This document shows, one piece after another, positions 1 to 7,713 of a stretch of 37,593 nucleotides of DNA (position 1 is the stretch's first letter; each line of letters opens with the position of its first letter). Both the position numbers and the translations under genes were made by a program. The stretch covers positions 1 to 37,593 of the forward strand of contig LFSB01000001.1 of NCBI GenBank assembly GCA_001513045.1, in the 5' to 3' direction. The notes beneath the pieces were generated by a model. It was given only the letters and a program-made list of their open reading frames with translations, was not told the DNA's origin and did not search any database. The DNA is from Clostridiales bacterium DTU089 (lineage in GTDB: Bacteria > Bacillota > Clostridia > Oscillospirales > Acutalibacteraceae).

Positions 1-155
1 ATTACATCCTCGGACTTCACCTCGTCGCCCGCCTTTTGCGCCTTCATGCCGTTGACATAGACCTGTCCCGCCATTATCAACGCCTTTGCCTTTTCGCGGC
101 TTTCCGAAAGTCCGCGCTCAAACACGGCTGTATCAAGTCTCCGCCTGTCACTCAT
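1..155 (-). CDS. tlyA: TlyA-family rRNA 2'-O-methyltransferase, N-terminal fragment (runs off the window)
   Basis: Only the first ~51 codons are in the window. They encode an S4 RNA-binding domain: after the start, RLDTAVFERGLSESREKAK and then MAGQVYVNG closely follow the N terminus of TlyA/YqxC proteins, which 2'-O-methylate cytidines in ribosomal RNA (hemolysin-A-like family). The catalytic Rossmann methyltransferase domain would lie beyond position 1. The ATG at 155-153 overlaps the end of dxs by 8 nt, implying translational coupling. dxs followed by tlyA (yqxC) is the order seen in B. subtilis, which supports the call. Confidence 0.85.
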   Translation of the reverse strand, partial: MSDRRRLDTAVFERGLSESREKAKALIMAGQVYVNGMKAQKAGDEVKSEDV

Positions 156-2019
156 TACCGGGGTTCTCCCCTTTCAGCGTCTTTATCATTCCGTCCGTGT
201 CAAGCCCGTACCGCGCAAGCTGTTCGCTCACGCTGCCCTGAGCCACAAAGCAATCGGGAACGGCCTTGAGAATATACTCGCCCTCATACGCCCTCTCCGA
301 AAGAAGAAGAGCAAAGTGCTCGCCCATGCCGCCGCTGCGTATGCCCTCCTCAAAGAAGAACACCCTCTTGCAGCCCAAGGCAGCTTCAACAGCTCCGGAC
401 GGCATCGGCTTTACGGCGTTAAGCTTGATAACCTTTATGCTTTTGCCCTCCTGCAGCAGTGCATTGCGAGCCTGTGCTGCAAAGGAAAATATTCTGCCGT
501 AGGTGACAATTGCGGTGTCCGCGTCCGGGTCCCCGTAAACATCAAAATCCCCGTATGAGGGGGTAAAATCCTCAGGAATCCGGAACTCCGCACCGCGCGC
601 ATAGCGCACGGCAACCACTCCTCCGACATGGTAAAACGCCCTGACGAAGCAGTTGCGCAGCTCCCCGTAGGTAGCCGGAGAATACACGGAAATGTCGGGT
701 ATGCCGTTGAGCAGCGCGACATCATAAAGCCCCTGATGTGTTTCACCGTCCTCACCGACAAAGCCGGCGCGGTCTATCGCTATAACAATTTTGCGTCCCT
801 GAAGCGCCGCGTCATGAAAAATCTGGTCGTAGCAACGCTGTAAAAATGTGGAATACACAACAAATACCGGCAGCATGCTTCCGGCGGAAAGCCCCAACGC
901 AAAGGGTATTGCGTGCTCCTCGGCTATGCCGACATCGAAGAATCTGTCGGGATAGTCCTGTGAAAAGCGCTTGAGCCCGGTACCCAGCGACATTGCCGCC
1001 GTTATTGCGCAAATCCGCTTATCCTTGGATGCCTGCTGGCACAAGAATGTTCCGAACTCCTCGGAGTAACACGAACCGTTTGCGCACGGCTCATTCGGGC
1101 TGTTATCTTGCCTTGAAAGGCCGTGATACCGGCTCGGGCTTTTTTCCGCGGGGTTATAGCCCTTCCCCTTGACCGTGTTTATGTGCAGAAGCACCGGCTT
1201 GCCGACAAGCTTTGCACCCTCGAGAGCCTCGCAGACCTGTCTTATATTGTGTCCATCGATAGGACCCATGTATCTCAGACCCATATCCTCGAAGAAATTA
1301 CTCCGGTATATCAGGTTTTTAAGTCTGGTTTTCGACTTGAACAGAGTGGAGGATATACTCTTGCCCACAATGGGAATTTTGTTTATTATGCGTTCGGTAA
1401 GAGCCTTCATTTTAAAGTAGCCCGGCTTTGAACGCATTACAGCGAGATATCTCGCAACCGAGCCGACGTTCTCCGAAATAGACATCGCGTTGTCATTGAG
1501 AACTATTATGAGCCGGCTTTTATCGGCATGACCGACATTATTAAGCGCCTCATAAGCAAGTCCGCCCGTCATTGCGCCGTCGCCTATAACCGCCACGGTA
1601 TAGCTGCGGTCATCATTTATAGCATTTGCCGCGGCAATTCCGAACGCCGAGGATATGGACGTGCTGCTGTGACCGCTGAAAAAGATATCATGCTCGCTCT
1701 CTGTCGGGCGGGCAAAACCGGACAAGCCGCCCTGTGAGCGCAGCGTACGGAAATCCTTATACCTGCCCGTGAGCAGCTTATGTACATATATCTGATGCCC
1801 GACGTCCCATATGATTTTATCACGAGGCGATTTGAACACCCTGTGCAGTGCGATGGTCAGCTCCACCACACCGAGATTCGACGCGAGGTGTCCGCCCGTG
1901 TGCGGCACAGTGTCAATGAGTACGCCGCGTATCTCGCCCGCGAGAGCCTCAAGCTCCGCATCGCTCAGATAGCCGAGATCTGACGGCTGTTTTATATTCT
2001 TCAGATACCTGTCTTCCAT
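148..2019 (-). CDS. dxs: 1-deoxy-D-xylulose-5-phosphate synthase
   Basis: A 623-residue cytosolic thiamine-diphosphate enzyme that condenses pyruvate with glyceraldehyde 3-phosphate to DXP, the first step of the MEP isoprenoid pathway; DXP also feeds thiamine and pyridoxal synthesis. Visible signatures are the N-terminal LASNLGVVELTIALH and DVGHQIYVHKLLTGR blocks, the TPP/Mg site GDGAMTGGLAYEALNN, the pyrimidine-domain stretch DVGIAEEHAI and the C-terminal transketolase domain. Length matches the family (about 620-640). It lies 12 nt downstream of ispA and overlaps tlyA, so isoprenoid precursor synthesis and prenyl elongation are co-transcribed. Nothing looks truncated or displaced. Confidence 0.97.
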   Translation of the reverse strand: MEDRYLKNIKQPSDLGYLSDAELEALAGEIRGVLIDTVPHTGGHLASNLGVVELTIALHRVFKSPRDKIIWDVGHQIYVHKLLTGRYKDFRTLRSQGGLSGFARPTESEHDIFFSGHSSTSISSAFGIAAANAINDDRSYTVAVIGDGAMTGGLAYEALNNVGHADKSRLIIVLNDNAMSISENVGSVARYLAVMRSKPGYFKMKALTERIINKIPIVGKSISSTLFKSKTRLKNLIYRSNFFEDMGLRYMGPIDGHNIRQVCEALEGAKLVGKPVLLHINTVKGKGYNPAEKSPSRYHGLSRQDNSPNEPCANGSCYSEEFGTFLCQQASKDKRICAITAAMSLGTGLKRFSQDYPDRFFDVGIAEEHAIPFALGLSAGSMLPVFVVYSTFLQRCYDQIFHDAALQGRKIVIAIDRAGFVGEDGETHQGLYDVALLNGIPDISVYSPATYGELRNCFVRAFYHVGGVVAVRYARGAEFRIPEDFTPSYGDFDVYGDPDADTAIVTYGRIFSFAAQARNALLQEGKSIKVIKLNAVKPMPSGAVEAALGCKRVFFFEEGIRSGGMGEHFALLLSERAYEGEYILKAVPDCFVAQGSVSEQLARYGLDTDGMIKTLKGENPGNE

Positions 2020-2031
2020 GACCGTTACCTT

Positions 2032-2907
2032 TTACTTCTCTCTTTTTGCAAGATACAACGCAAGCTCGCGCAGATTTTCCGAGCGTTCCGCGAAAACTCC
2101 GAGCGCCGAAACCGCTCCCTGCGTAAGTGAATCAACCGCCCGCTCGCACTCGGCAAGTCCGAGCAGGGAGACATAGGTTGACTTGTCGTTGCTGCCGTCG
2201 CTTCCGGTCTTCTTACCGAGCACGGCTGTGTCTCCGGTGATGTCAAGTATATCATCTTTTATCTGAAAAGCAAGTCCGATGCATGAGGCGTACTCCCTTG
2301 CGGCGGATATCTGCTCATCGTCGGCTCCGGCGGCTATGCAGCCGAGCTCACATGCGGCGGTGATAAGCGCGCCCGTTTTCATTTCGTCCATACGGCGCAG
2401 GGAGTCAATTCCGGCGTTTTTACCCTCATTATAGAGGTCTATCGCCTGACCGCCTATCATACCCTCGATGCCGGAGTAACGCGAAAGCACTGCACACGCA
2501 CGGCGTATCTTTTCGGCGGACAGGTCGGCGGAGGCTATCATGCCGAAGGCAAGAGTAAGCAGACCGTCACCCGCCAGAAGCGCATTTGCCTCGCCGTATA
2601 CCTTATGGCAGGACGGTCTTCCGCGCCTGAGGTCATCATTATCCATACACGGCAAATCGTCGTGTATGAGAGAATAGGTGTGAATATATTCCGCGGCACA
2701 CGCGAACGGAAGGGCTGCTTCCTCGTTTCCTCCGCAGCACTGCGCAAACTCAAGGGTGAGTACGGGACGTATTCTCTTTCCTCCGCTTTCAAGGGTATAG
2801 CGCATTGCCTGCGCAACCTCCGACTGCCCCTGCACATACTCTTTGAACGGGGTGTAAAGCGCACTCTCTATCAGAGCAAGCTTTCTTTCAAAATCCTTAT
2901 ATATCAT
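2032..2907 (-). CDS. ispA: Polyprenyl (farnesyl/geranyl) diphosphate synthase
   Basis: A 291-residue trans-prenyltransferase that adds IPP to DMAPP or GPP to give the C15 (possibly C20) allylic diphosphate. The first aspartate-rich motif is in IHDDLPCMDNDDLRRGRP and the second in FQIKDDILDITGD; GGKRIRPVL near the N terminus binds IPP. The ATG at 2907 (MIYKDFERK) gives the usual IspA length. An ATG four codons upstream (2919) sits directly against the AAAGGA ribosome-binding sequence, and the open frame continues to 3033 but looks unrelated to the family. Genes on either side are xseB and dxs, as in B. subtilis. Exact product chain length cannot be read here. Confidence 0.95.
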   Translation of the reverse strand: MIYKDFERKLALIESALYTPFKEYVQGQSEVAQAMRYTLESGGKRIRPVLTLEFAQCCGGNEEAALPFACAAEYIHTYSLIHDDLPCMDNDDLRRGRPSCHKVYGEANALLAGDGLLTLAFGMIASADLSAEKIRRACAVLSRYSGIEGMIGGQAIDLYNEGKNAGIDSLRRMDEMKTGALITAACELGCIAAGADDEQISAAREYASCIGLAFQIKDDILDITGDTAVLGKKTGSDGSNDKSTYVSLLGLAECERAVDSLTQGAVSALGVFAERSENLRELALYLAKREK

Positions 2908-2975
2908 GCTTATAACCATTCCTTTCGCTTCAGGCACAAAAGACACAACGCTGCCGTTTGAAGGAGTTAATCTTT

Positions 2976-3158
2976 TTATTCCTCTGCAAGCTTTTTGACT
3001 CTTTGCTCCGCGGCATCGAGAAATGCGCTGCACGACTTTATAAGCCCTGCCGCCTCCTCAAAAAGCTTCAGAGACTCCTCGAGAGAAAGCTCTCCCGACT
3101 CAAGCTTTGCGGTTATTTCCTCTATTTTTTTCATTGAAGCCTCGTAATCGAAATCCAT
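2976..3158 (-). CDS. xseB: Exodeoxyribonuclease VII small subunit
   Basis: A 60-residue helical protein, MDFDYEASMKKIEEI... followed by LESGELSLEESLKLFEEA, which is the characteristic XseB pattern. It assembles on XseA to form exonuclease VII, a metal-independent nuclease that degrades ssDNA from both ends to short oligonucleotides. The start at 3158 was chosen because it begins the conserved domain and has AAAGGA about 10 nt upstream; the frame is open further upstream, but that part overlaps the end of xseA. Only 1 nt separates it from the xseA stop, indicating coupled translation. Confidence 0.95.
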   Translation of the reverse strand: MDFDYEASMKKIEEITAKLESGELSLEESLKLFEEAAGLIKSCSAFLDAAEQRVKKLAEE

Positions 3159-3159
3159 A

Positions 3160-4377
3160 TTACACATTCCTTTCAGAGCTTTCGGCAACAGCCTGAACCG
3201 TGCCGTCTGACACACGCAGCGAGAAGCGGGTGCCGGGTTTGAAATCCTCGGTGCGGACAAGCACCCTTCCGTCCGATGCCGGAACCGCATAGCCTCTTGA
3301 AAGCACCTTCAGTGGGCTGAGTGCGTCCGCCCTTCCCGCAAGAGCGGAAAGCTGTGCTCTGCCGGCGGTGAGCCTCTTTTCAAGCGCCGATTCCGACGCA
3401 CTGCGGCTCTCATCGAGATACCTGCGCCTGTCATCAAGCAATACAGAGGGATTTTTCATCACCCTTGAACCGGCACAGACCTCAAGACGTTTTCGCATTC
3501 TTCCGACCTCGTTTATAATCAGTCGGTTCAGATATGCCGTTTTCATAAGAATATCGTTTTTAAGCTCCGCAGCATCCGGAACGGCAAGCTCTGCCGCCGC
3601 AGACGGCGTAGGCGCACGAAGAGAGGCAACAAAATCGCATATCGTAAAATCAGTCTCATGCCCGACGCCGGATATAACCGGAATTACGGAGGCGGCAACA
3701 GCTCTTGCCGTTATCTCCTCATTGAATGCCCACAAATCCTCGACACTGCCGCCGCCCCTGCCGACAATAAGCACATCGGCGGCCTTTTTCTCATTGAAAA
3801 GCCTTATTGCGGCAGCTATCTGAGCCGATGAGCCTTCGCCCTGAACCTGAACCGGGCACAAAATAACCTGTGCGACGGGATAGCGTCTGGAAAGCACGTT
3901 GAGTATATCCCTGAGTGCCGCGCCCTCCCCGGAGGTGATTACTCCGACTCTGGATGGGAATTTCGGCAGGGCGGGCTTTCTTGAGTCATCAAACAGACCC
4001 TCCGCCGAAAGCTTATTTTTCAGCTGCTCAAACGCAACCGCAAGCGCACCCGCACCGTCCGGCTGCATATCGGAAATATACACCTGATACGCTCCGTCGC
4101 GCTCATATACCGAAACGCGTCCGCACAGTATGACGCTCATACCGCTTTCGGGCGTAAATTTAAGTCTCTGAGCATCACCTCTGAACATAACCGCTCTGAC
4201 CGAGCTCTGAGAGTCCTTGATGCTCATATACAGATGGCCGCTCGCCTCATAACGCTTGAAGTTTGAAATTTCTCCCACAATAAATACGGGGTTTATCGCA
4301 GGGTCCTCCTCAAGCACGCTTTTTACATATCTGTTAAGCTGAGAGACCGTATATATTTTAGGCTTATACGCTTCCAT
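3160..4377 (-). CDS. xseA: Exodeoxyribonuclease VII large subunit
   Basis: A 405-residue catalytic subunit of exonuclease VII. An N-terminal OB-fold (VSQLNRYVKSVLEED, VGEISNFKRYEASGHLYMS) is followed by the XseA nuclease core with GVITSGEGAALRDIL, IVGRGGGSVEDLWAFNEE and ISGVGHETDFTICDF, all diagnostic of the family. A helical stretch and a short C-terminal beta region (LSRGYAVPASDGR) follow. Length is typical. The start overlaps the end of the TsaD-like gene by 14 nt and the stop is 1 nt from xseB, so the three are probably one transcript. Confidence 0.96.
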   Translation of the reverse strand: MEAYKPKIYTVSQLNRYVKSVLEEDPAINPVFIVGEISNFKRYEASGHLYMSIKDSQSSVRAVMFRGDAQRLKFTPESGMSVILCGRVSVYERDGAYQVYISDMQPDGAGALAVAFEQLKNKLSAEGLFDDSRKPALPKFPSRVGVITSGEGAALRDILNVLSRRYPVAQVILCPVQVQGEGSSAQIAAAIRLFNEKKAADVLIVGRGGGSVEDLWAFNEEITARAVAASVIPVISGVGHETDFTICDFVASLRAPTPSAAAELAVPDAAELKNDILMKTAYLNRLIINEVGRMRKRLEVCAGSRVMKNPSVLLDDRRRYLDESRSASESALEKRLTAGRAQLSALAGRADALSPLKVLSRGYAVPASDGRVLVRTEDFKPGTRFSLRVSDGTVQAVAESSERNV

Positions 4378-5308
4378 CTCTGCTCCCCTTCAAATAAGCA
4401 AGGTACGCTGTACCCGCTGCGTTGTCGCACGAAAAATCAGGCTGTGCAAAGTATGCCTTGTATTTTTCGGCAAAGCGTTCTCTGATGATACTGTTTGACA
4501 TAACCCCTCCGGAATACACCAGCGGAAGACTGCCGTATTTCGCTGTTGCGGCCTCTGTCATTGCCGAGAGGGCTGCGGCTATATACTCTATGCACATCCG
4601 CGCAACATCCTCCGGCGCTTCGCCGTCGGATATCATCTTCATGCATTTGTTTTCAAGTCCCGAAAGCGAGCAGCAGCCGTTGACAAGCTTTACCTTTATG
4701 TTAAATGTCCTTTTACTTTGCCGGGCAAGAGCGTCAAGAGCGGCACCTGCGGGAAAATCGAGCCCGAGGGCTACTCCGGTTCTGTCTACTGCCTGTCCGG
4801 CCTTCAAGTCACTTGATGAAGCTATCAGCTCCGGCAGAATTATCCTGTCCTCGTCCGGAGATACCAGAAGTACATCCGTTGCGCCGCCGGAAACGTGAAA
4901 GGCTATGAAGCGTTCATTGATAAGCTCCGTCTTCCCTGCCGAATACAATGCCGCGGCAATATGACCCTGCTGATGCGAGAATGTATAAAGCGGTATGCCC
5001 GATGCGGCGCAAAGTGTTTTTGCGGCAGCTACCCCCGCAAGGAAGCACGGCATATATGAGCCGGGGCGCGTTGTCGGCGACACCGACACTCCGACTGCAT
5101 CGACCGGCGCGCACACCTCGCCGAACAGCTCATCGGTCACCTCCGGGAGCTGTACCGTATGATGAAAAAGGGCATCGCTCTGGCGAAGCCCTCTCTCTCC
5201 TTTTTTGACGGGCAGCAGTTTCTTTTTCTGCACCGCAAGCCCCGTGCCGCTGTCGTACACAGCCGCAGAGGTTGTGTAGTTGCTTGTATCTATTCCTAAG
5301 TATTTCAT
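4364..5308 (-). CDS. TsaD/Kae1-like (peptidase M22, Gcp family) paralogue
   Basis: A 314-residue ASKHA-fold protein. It starts with the nucleotide-binding phosphate loop (GIDTSNYTTS), has the paired metal-binding histidines in SHQQGHIAAAL, and retains HVSGGATD and a late YSGGVMSN motif. True TsaD, which with TsaB/TsaE makes t6A37 in ANN-decoding tRNAs, is longer (about 335-345) and usually has more conserved blocks. This shorter form, located between xseA and nusB, is better described as a paralogue; whether it modifies tRNA is not known from sequence. It overlaps nusB by 4 nt (ATGA) and xseA by 14 nt. It occupies the position of folD in B. subtilis. A sole TsaD remains possible if no other copy exists in the genome. 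Confidence 0.75.
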   Translation of the reverse strand: MKYLGIDTSNYTTSAAVYDSGTGLAVQKKKLLPVKKGERGLRQSDALFHHTVQLPEVTDELFGEVCAPVDAVGVSVSPTTRPGSYMPCFLAGVAAAKTLCAASGIPLYTFSHQQGHIAAALYSAGKTELINERFIAFHVSGGATDVLLVSPDEDRIILPELIASSSDLKAGQAVDRTGVALGLDFPAGAALDALARQSKRTFNIKVKLVNGCCSLSGLENKCMKMISDGEAPEDVARMCIEYIAAALSAMTEAATAKYGSLPLVYSGGVMSNSIIRERFAEKYKAYFAQPDFSCDNAAGTAYLAYLKGSRDGSV

Positions 5309-5706
5309 TTTTCCGATGCTCTTGCCACGGTTCCGAGTATGCCGTTTATAAATGACGCATCCTCCGGAGTGGCATATATTTTCGCAAGCTCCACCGCCTC
5401 GTTTATGGAAACGCTCACGGGAATATTGTCTATATATTTCATCTCCGCAAGCGCCAGCCGCAGCAGTGACAGCGCAACCTTAGGCAGCCTGTCGACGCGC
5501 CAGCCTATGGAGTTGCTCTCGATTATCGAATCGATTTCGGCTCTGTTATCGGTTGCCGTGTTGGCAACGCAGGCTGCGAAATCGTCGATTTCGGCGAGCT
5601 GAGCCTCTCTTGCGCGGGATATAATTTCATCTATTCCCAGTTCCGGATTGAATTCCTTTTCAAAAAGCAGAACAAACGCCTGCTCTCTTGATTCACGTCT
5701 TGTCAT
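5305..5706 (-). CDS. nusB: Transcription antitermination factor NusB
   Basis: A 133-residue all-helical protein: MTRRESREQAFVLLFEKEF at the N terminus and RLPKVALSLLRLALAEM plus SVSINEAVELAKIYATPE..FINGILG near the C terminus are the NusB signature. NusB with NusE (S10) binds boxA of rRNA leaders and promotes antitermination. The start at 5706 is preferred over the upstream in-frame codon because the conserved domain begins there and AAGGGA lies about 8 nt upstream. The next gene overlaps its stop by 4 nt; the Asp23 gene lies 13 nt upstream, so this is an operon-internal gene. Confidence 0.95.
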   Translation of the reverse strand: MTRRESREQAFVLLFEKEFNPELGIDEIISRAREAQLAEIDDFAACVANTATDNRAEIDSIIESNSIGWRVDRLPKVALSLLRLALAEMKYIDNIPVSVSINEAVELAKIYATPEDASFINGILGTVARASEK

Positions 5707-5719
5707 GTGCTTTTTCCCT

Positions 5720-6073
5720 TCAGCCTTCAAAGTCCGCTCCGGCAATATTCACATTCACCCTCGTGACGACCTTACCGGTCATGCCCTGAACCGCATTTTT
5801 TACGCTTCTCTGAACTGCGGAGGCAACCGTGGGAATGTTTGCCGAGCTTTTTATATTGATATACATCTGAATTTTAACATCGTTATCGCCGTTCCACACC
5901 CTGACTGATTTTCCGGGCTTGTCGCCCTTGAATAATATGCTCAGGTCGTTGGGGCGCGAAGCGAGCGAGCTGACACCCTCAACATCACGCGCCGCATTCG
6001 CCGCGATAGAGGCAATAACATCCTCAGATATAATAAGCTCTCCGCCGCGCTCGGTTTTTTCGGGCTCCGACAT
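5720..6073 (-). CDS. Asp23/Gls24-family envelope stress protein (YqhY-like)
   Basis: A 117-residue protein with the Asp23 (DUF322) layout: GELIISEDVIASIAANAARDVEGV then a short variable part and VKIQMYINIKSSANIPTVAS..VQRSVKNAVQ..TG..V.RVNVNI. In B. subtilis yqhY is next to nusB and has been tied to acetyl-CoA carboxylase control; here nusB is kept but accB/accC are absent. The ATG at 6073 has AAGGAGG about 10 nt upstream; an in-frame TTG two codons earlier (6079) is only 4 nt from it and less likely. It is the first gene of the downstream housekeeping cluster. Confidence 0.9.
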   Translation of the reverse strand: MSEPEKTERGGELIISEDVIASIAANAARDVEGVSSLASRPNDLSILFKGDKPGKSVRVWNGDNDVKIQMYINIKSSANIPTVASAVQRSVKNAVQGMTGKVVTRVNVNIAGADFEG

Positions 6074-6109
6074 ACTCAATGCGCCTCCTTGTGATACATA
6101 GTGTTATAT

Positions 6110-6138
6110 ATTGTACCACAGAAATCGCAAATACACAA
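6110..6138 (-). promoter_or_regulatory. Candidate sigma-A promoter for the Asp23-nusB-xseA-dxs cluster
   Basis: On the minus strand TTGTGT (6138-6133), a 17-nt spacer and TACAAT (6115-6110) lie just upstream of the Asp23 ribosome-binding site. The -10 is good (5/6) and the -35 weak (3/6). It separates the housekeeping genes from the sporulation operon, which would otherwise read through. Confidence 0.4.
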
Positions 6139-6681
6139 CTATTTTGCTTCAATTATTGTAATATTTTCAGCGGAGAAGCTGCTGTTGGCAAGGATTACCT
6201 CCTTAATCTGAAACACCGCCGTATCATTGAGAATACCCTTCTCAACTATAACCTTTACCCCGTCATCGCCGGCGGTAACTATGCTTTCACTGCCGGTTTT
6301 GGCACTTATGAGAGTTTCCAAATCCGCCTCCAGCTTTATAAGCGCGCTCAGCTCGTCAAGTGACGCCGAGGCACTCTGAACCGCGTCAACCGATGCCTCC
6401 GGACTTTCAATCACCTGTGCGAACACCTCCTTCGCCTCATCATGGGCGACGCTGCGTTCGAGTCTTGCGTCTGCAAACCATGTGTTCTGCTGCGTGGGAG
6501 AGGTGTTGACATAGAGCGCATCGCCGAGATTCTCTGCCTGCTGCACCTGCTGTGTCGTGTCCTGCTCCCCGGACGGCTCAAGCTGCGGCTTTGTATAATG
6601 CCAGTTGACCGCGACCGCCGCACCCAGTGCGACAACGAGCGCACCGAGAATTATCTGCCTTTTTCTGATGAGTAAATTCAT
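6139..6681 (-). CDS. spoIIIAH: Stage III sporulation protein AH
   Basis: A 180-residue single-pass membrane protein. Residues ~8-26 are the transmembrane segment (IILGALVVALGAAVAV) and the rest is extracytoplasmic with the YscJ/FliF-like ring-building domain near the C terminus (VDAVQSASASLDELSALI to VIVEKGILNDTAVFQIKEV). In B. subtilis SpoIIIAH of the mother cell binds forespore SpoIIQ across the intermembrane space, forming the feeding-tube channel needed for late forespore gene expression. It is the last gene of the spoIIIA operon, 21 nt after spoIIIAG. The linker (residues ~34-70) is rich in Q and T, as in homologues. Confidence 0.93.
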   Translation of the reverse strand: MNLLIRKRQIILGALVVALGAAVAVNWHYTKPQLEPSGEQDTTQQVQQAENLGDALYVNTSPTQQNTWFADARLERSVAHDEAKEVFAQVIESPEASVDAVQSASASLDELSALIKLEADLETLISAKTGSESIVTAGDDGVKVIVEKGILNDTAVFQIKEVILANSSFSAENITIIEAK

Positions 6682-6702
6682 TGTTATTCCTCCCGAAATA
6701 AT

Positions 6703-7260
6703 TCATTTATCGGAGCCCATCTTTACGACGGACACATCCGCCCTGCTTATGCCGAGCACAGCCGACACACTGTCAAGCACCGCCTGCTTTACCGCAGACG
6801 AGTCGCCGCCCTCACATACCACCGCCACGCCGCGCACCGAAGGATACAGACTTTTCAGAGGCATCCCCTGCTTGGCGTCCCCTGCAAGCACATATTCACT
6901 TTGCCCGGAGCTTTTCACATTTTCGCCGTCACTTTCCGCCGACTCTGCGGAATTGCGCGCATACACCGTTTCGCCCTCATCCTCAAAGCTAACCATAACC
7001 ACCGCTCTGCCCGCGCCGTCTATGGAGCAGACAAGGCGAGTAAGTCTTTGTTCAAGTGTTTCAAGCGATTCGTTCGGCAGGGTTACAAGCGTTTCCGGCG
7101 CGCTCTGCTCCCCGGACACCCTCTCTCCCGAACCCGGAACAAGCTCCGACAGGAGAAGCAGAAGCATACCCAGCACTCCCGCCCCGGCTATGAGCAGCAG
7201 CTTTTTATCCGAGGCAAGCCTGCTGCGTATTTTTACGAGGATATCCTTCACTCTTTTCAC
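6703..7260 (-). CDS. spoIIIAG: Stage III sporulation protein AG
   Basis: About 185 residues: a short basic N terminus, one transmembrane segment (LLLIAGAGVLGMLLLLLSEL) and an extracellular ring-forming domain with LEQRLTRLVCSIDGAGRAVVMVS and a C-terminal VRGVAVVCEGGDSSAVKQAV block typical of SpoIIIAG. Family knowledge: SpoIIIAG forms a large oligomeric ring in the SpoIIIA-SpoIIQ channel. No ATG start is available. The GTG at 7260 overlaps the spoIIIAF stop (GTGA) with GGAG 11 nt upstream and is preferred; another GTG at 7272 would add four residues. Confidence 0.92.
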   Translation of the reverse strand: MKRVKDILVKIRSRLASDKKLLLIAGAGVLGMLLLLLSELVPGSGERVSGEQSAPETLVTLPNESLETLEQRLTRLVCSIDGAGRAVVMVSFEDEGETVYARNSAESAESDGENVKSSGQSEYVLAGDAKQGMPLKSLYPSVRGVAVVCEGGDSSAVKQAVLDSVSAVLGISRADVSVVKMGSDK

Positions 7261-7706
7261 CTCACCGTACACTCCGGGTAGATTTTTACCAGCTCTGAAA
7301 ACACGGCTGCCGTTTTCTCTTTGAACTCCGCGGCAAGCACAACCTCAAGCGCCTCCACCTTTACTCCGTTCTCTCCGTCCGCCACCACGCTTACGTATAT
7401 TTCATAATCGTCCGCTCCGCACGAGATGAGCACCTGCTCGACAGCCGCCCTTACCGCTATCTCACCCTGACGCACAATGCTCTGCAAAATATCTTCCGAA
7501 AAATCGTGCGTGCTCCCGGCAACAAACGGATTGCCGGGGATGTCTTTTTTTGAAAGCAGAGGCGAAAGCGCTGCCGTTATCACAAAAACCGCCGCAAGAG
7601 TGCGAATGAGCTTTTCGCTTTTATCCGAGGGCGCGAGAAGGCAAACCAGCGCTCCGGTAATTGATGCCGCAGTAAGACCTGCAGCCCAGCTTGCAATAAT
7701 GTCCAT
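7257..7706 (-). CDS. spoIIIAF: Stage III sporulation protein AF
   Basis: A 149-residue membrane protein with two N-terminal transmembrane helices (IIASWAAGLTAASITGALVCLL and LIRTLAAVFVITAALSPLL) followed by an extracytoplasmic ring-building-type domain. Size, topology and position between spoIIIAE and spoIIIAG identify it. It is one of the mother-cell proteins of the SpoIIIA-SpoIIQ channel. The start is 7 nt after the spoIIIAE stop; the stop overlaps spoIIIAG by 4 nt. Confidence 0.92.
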   Translation of the reverse strand: MDIIASWAAGLTAASITGALVCLLAPSDKSEKLIRTLAAVFVITAALSPLLSKKDIPGNPFVAGSTHDFSEDILQSIVRQGEIAVRAAVEQVLISCGADDYEIYVSVVADGENGVKVEALEVVLAAEFKEKTAAVFSELVKIYPECTVR

Positions 7707-7713
7707 ATTCCGT

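Noticed and set aside
6605-7324. 239-codon plus-strand frame
   Set aside because: Antisense to spoIIIAG/AH, Ser/Thr-rich shadow.
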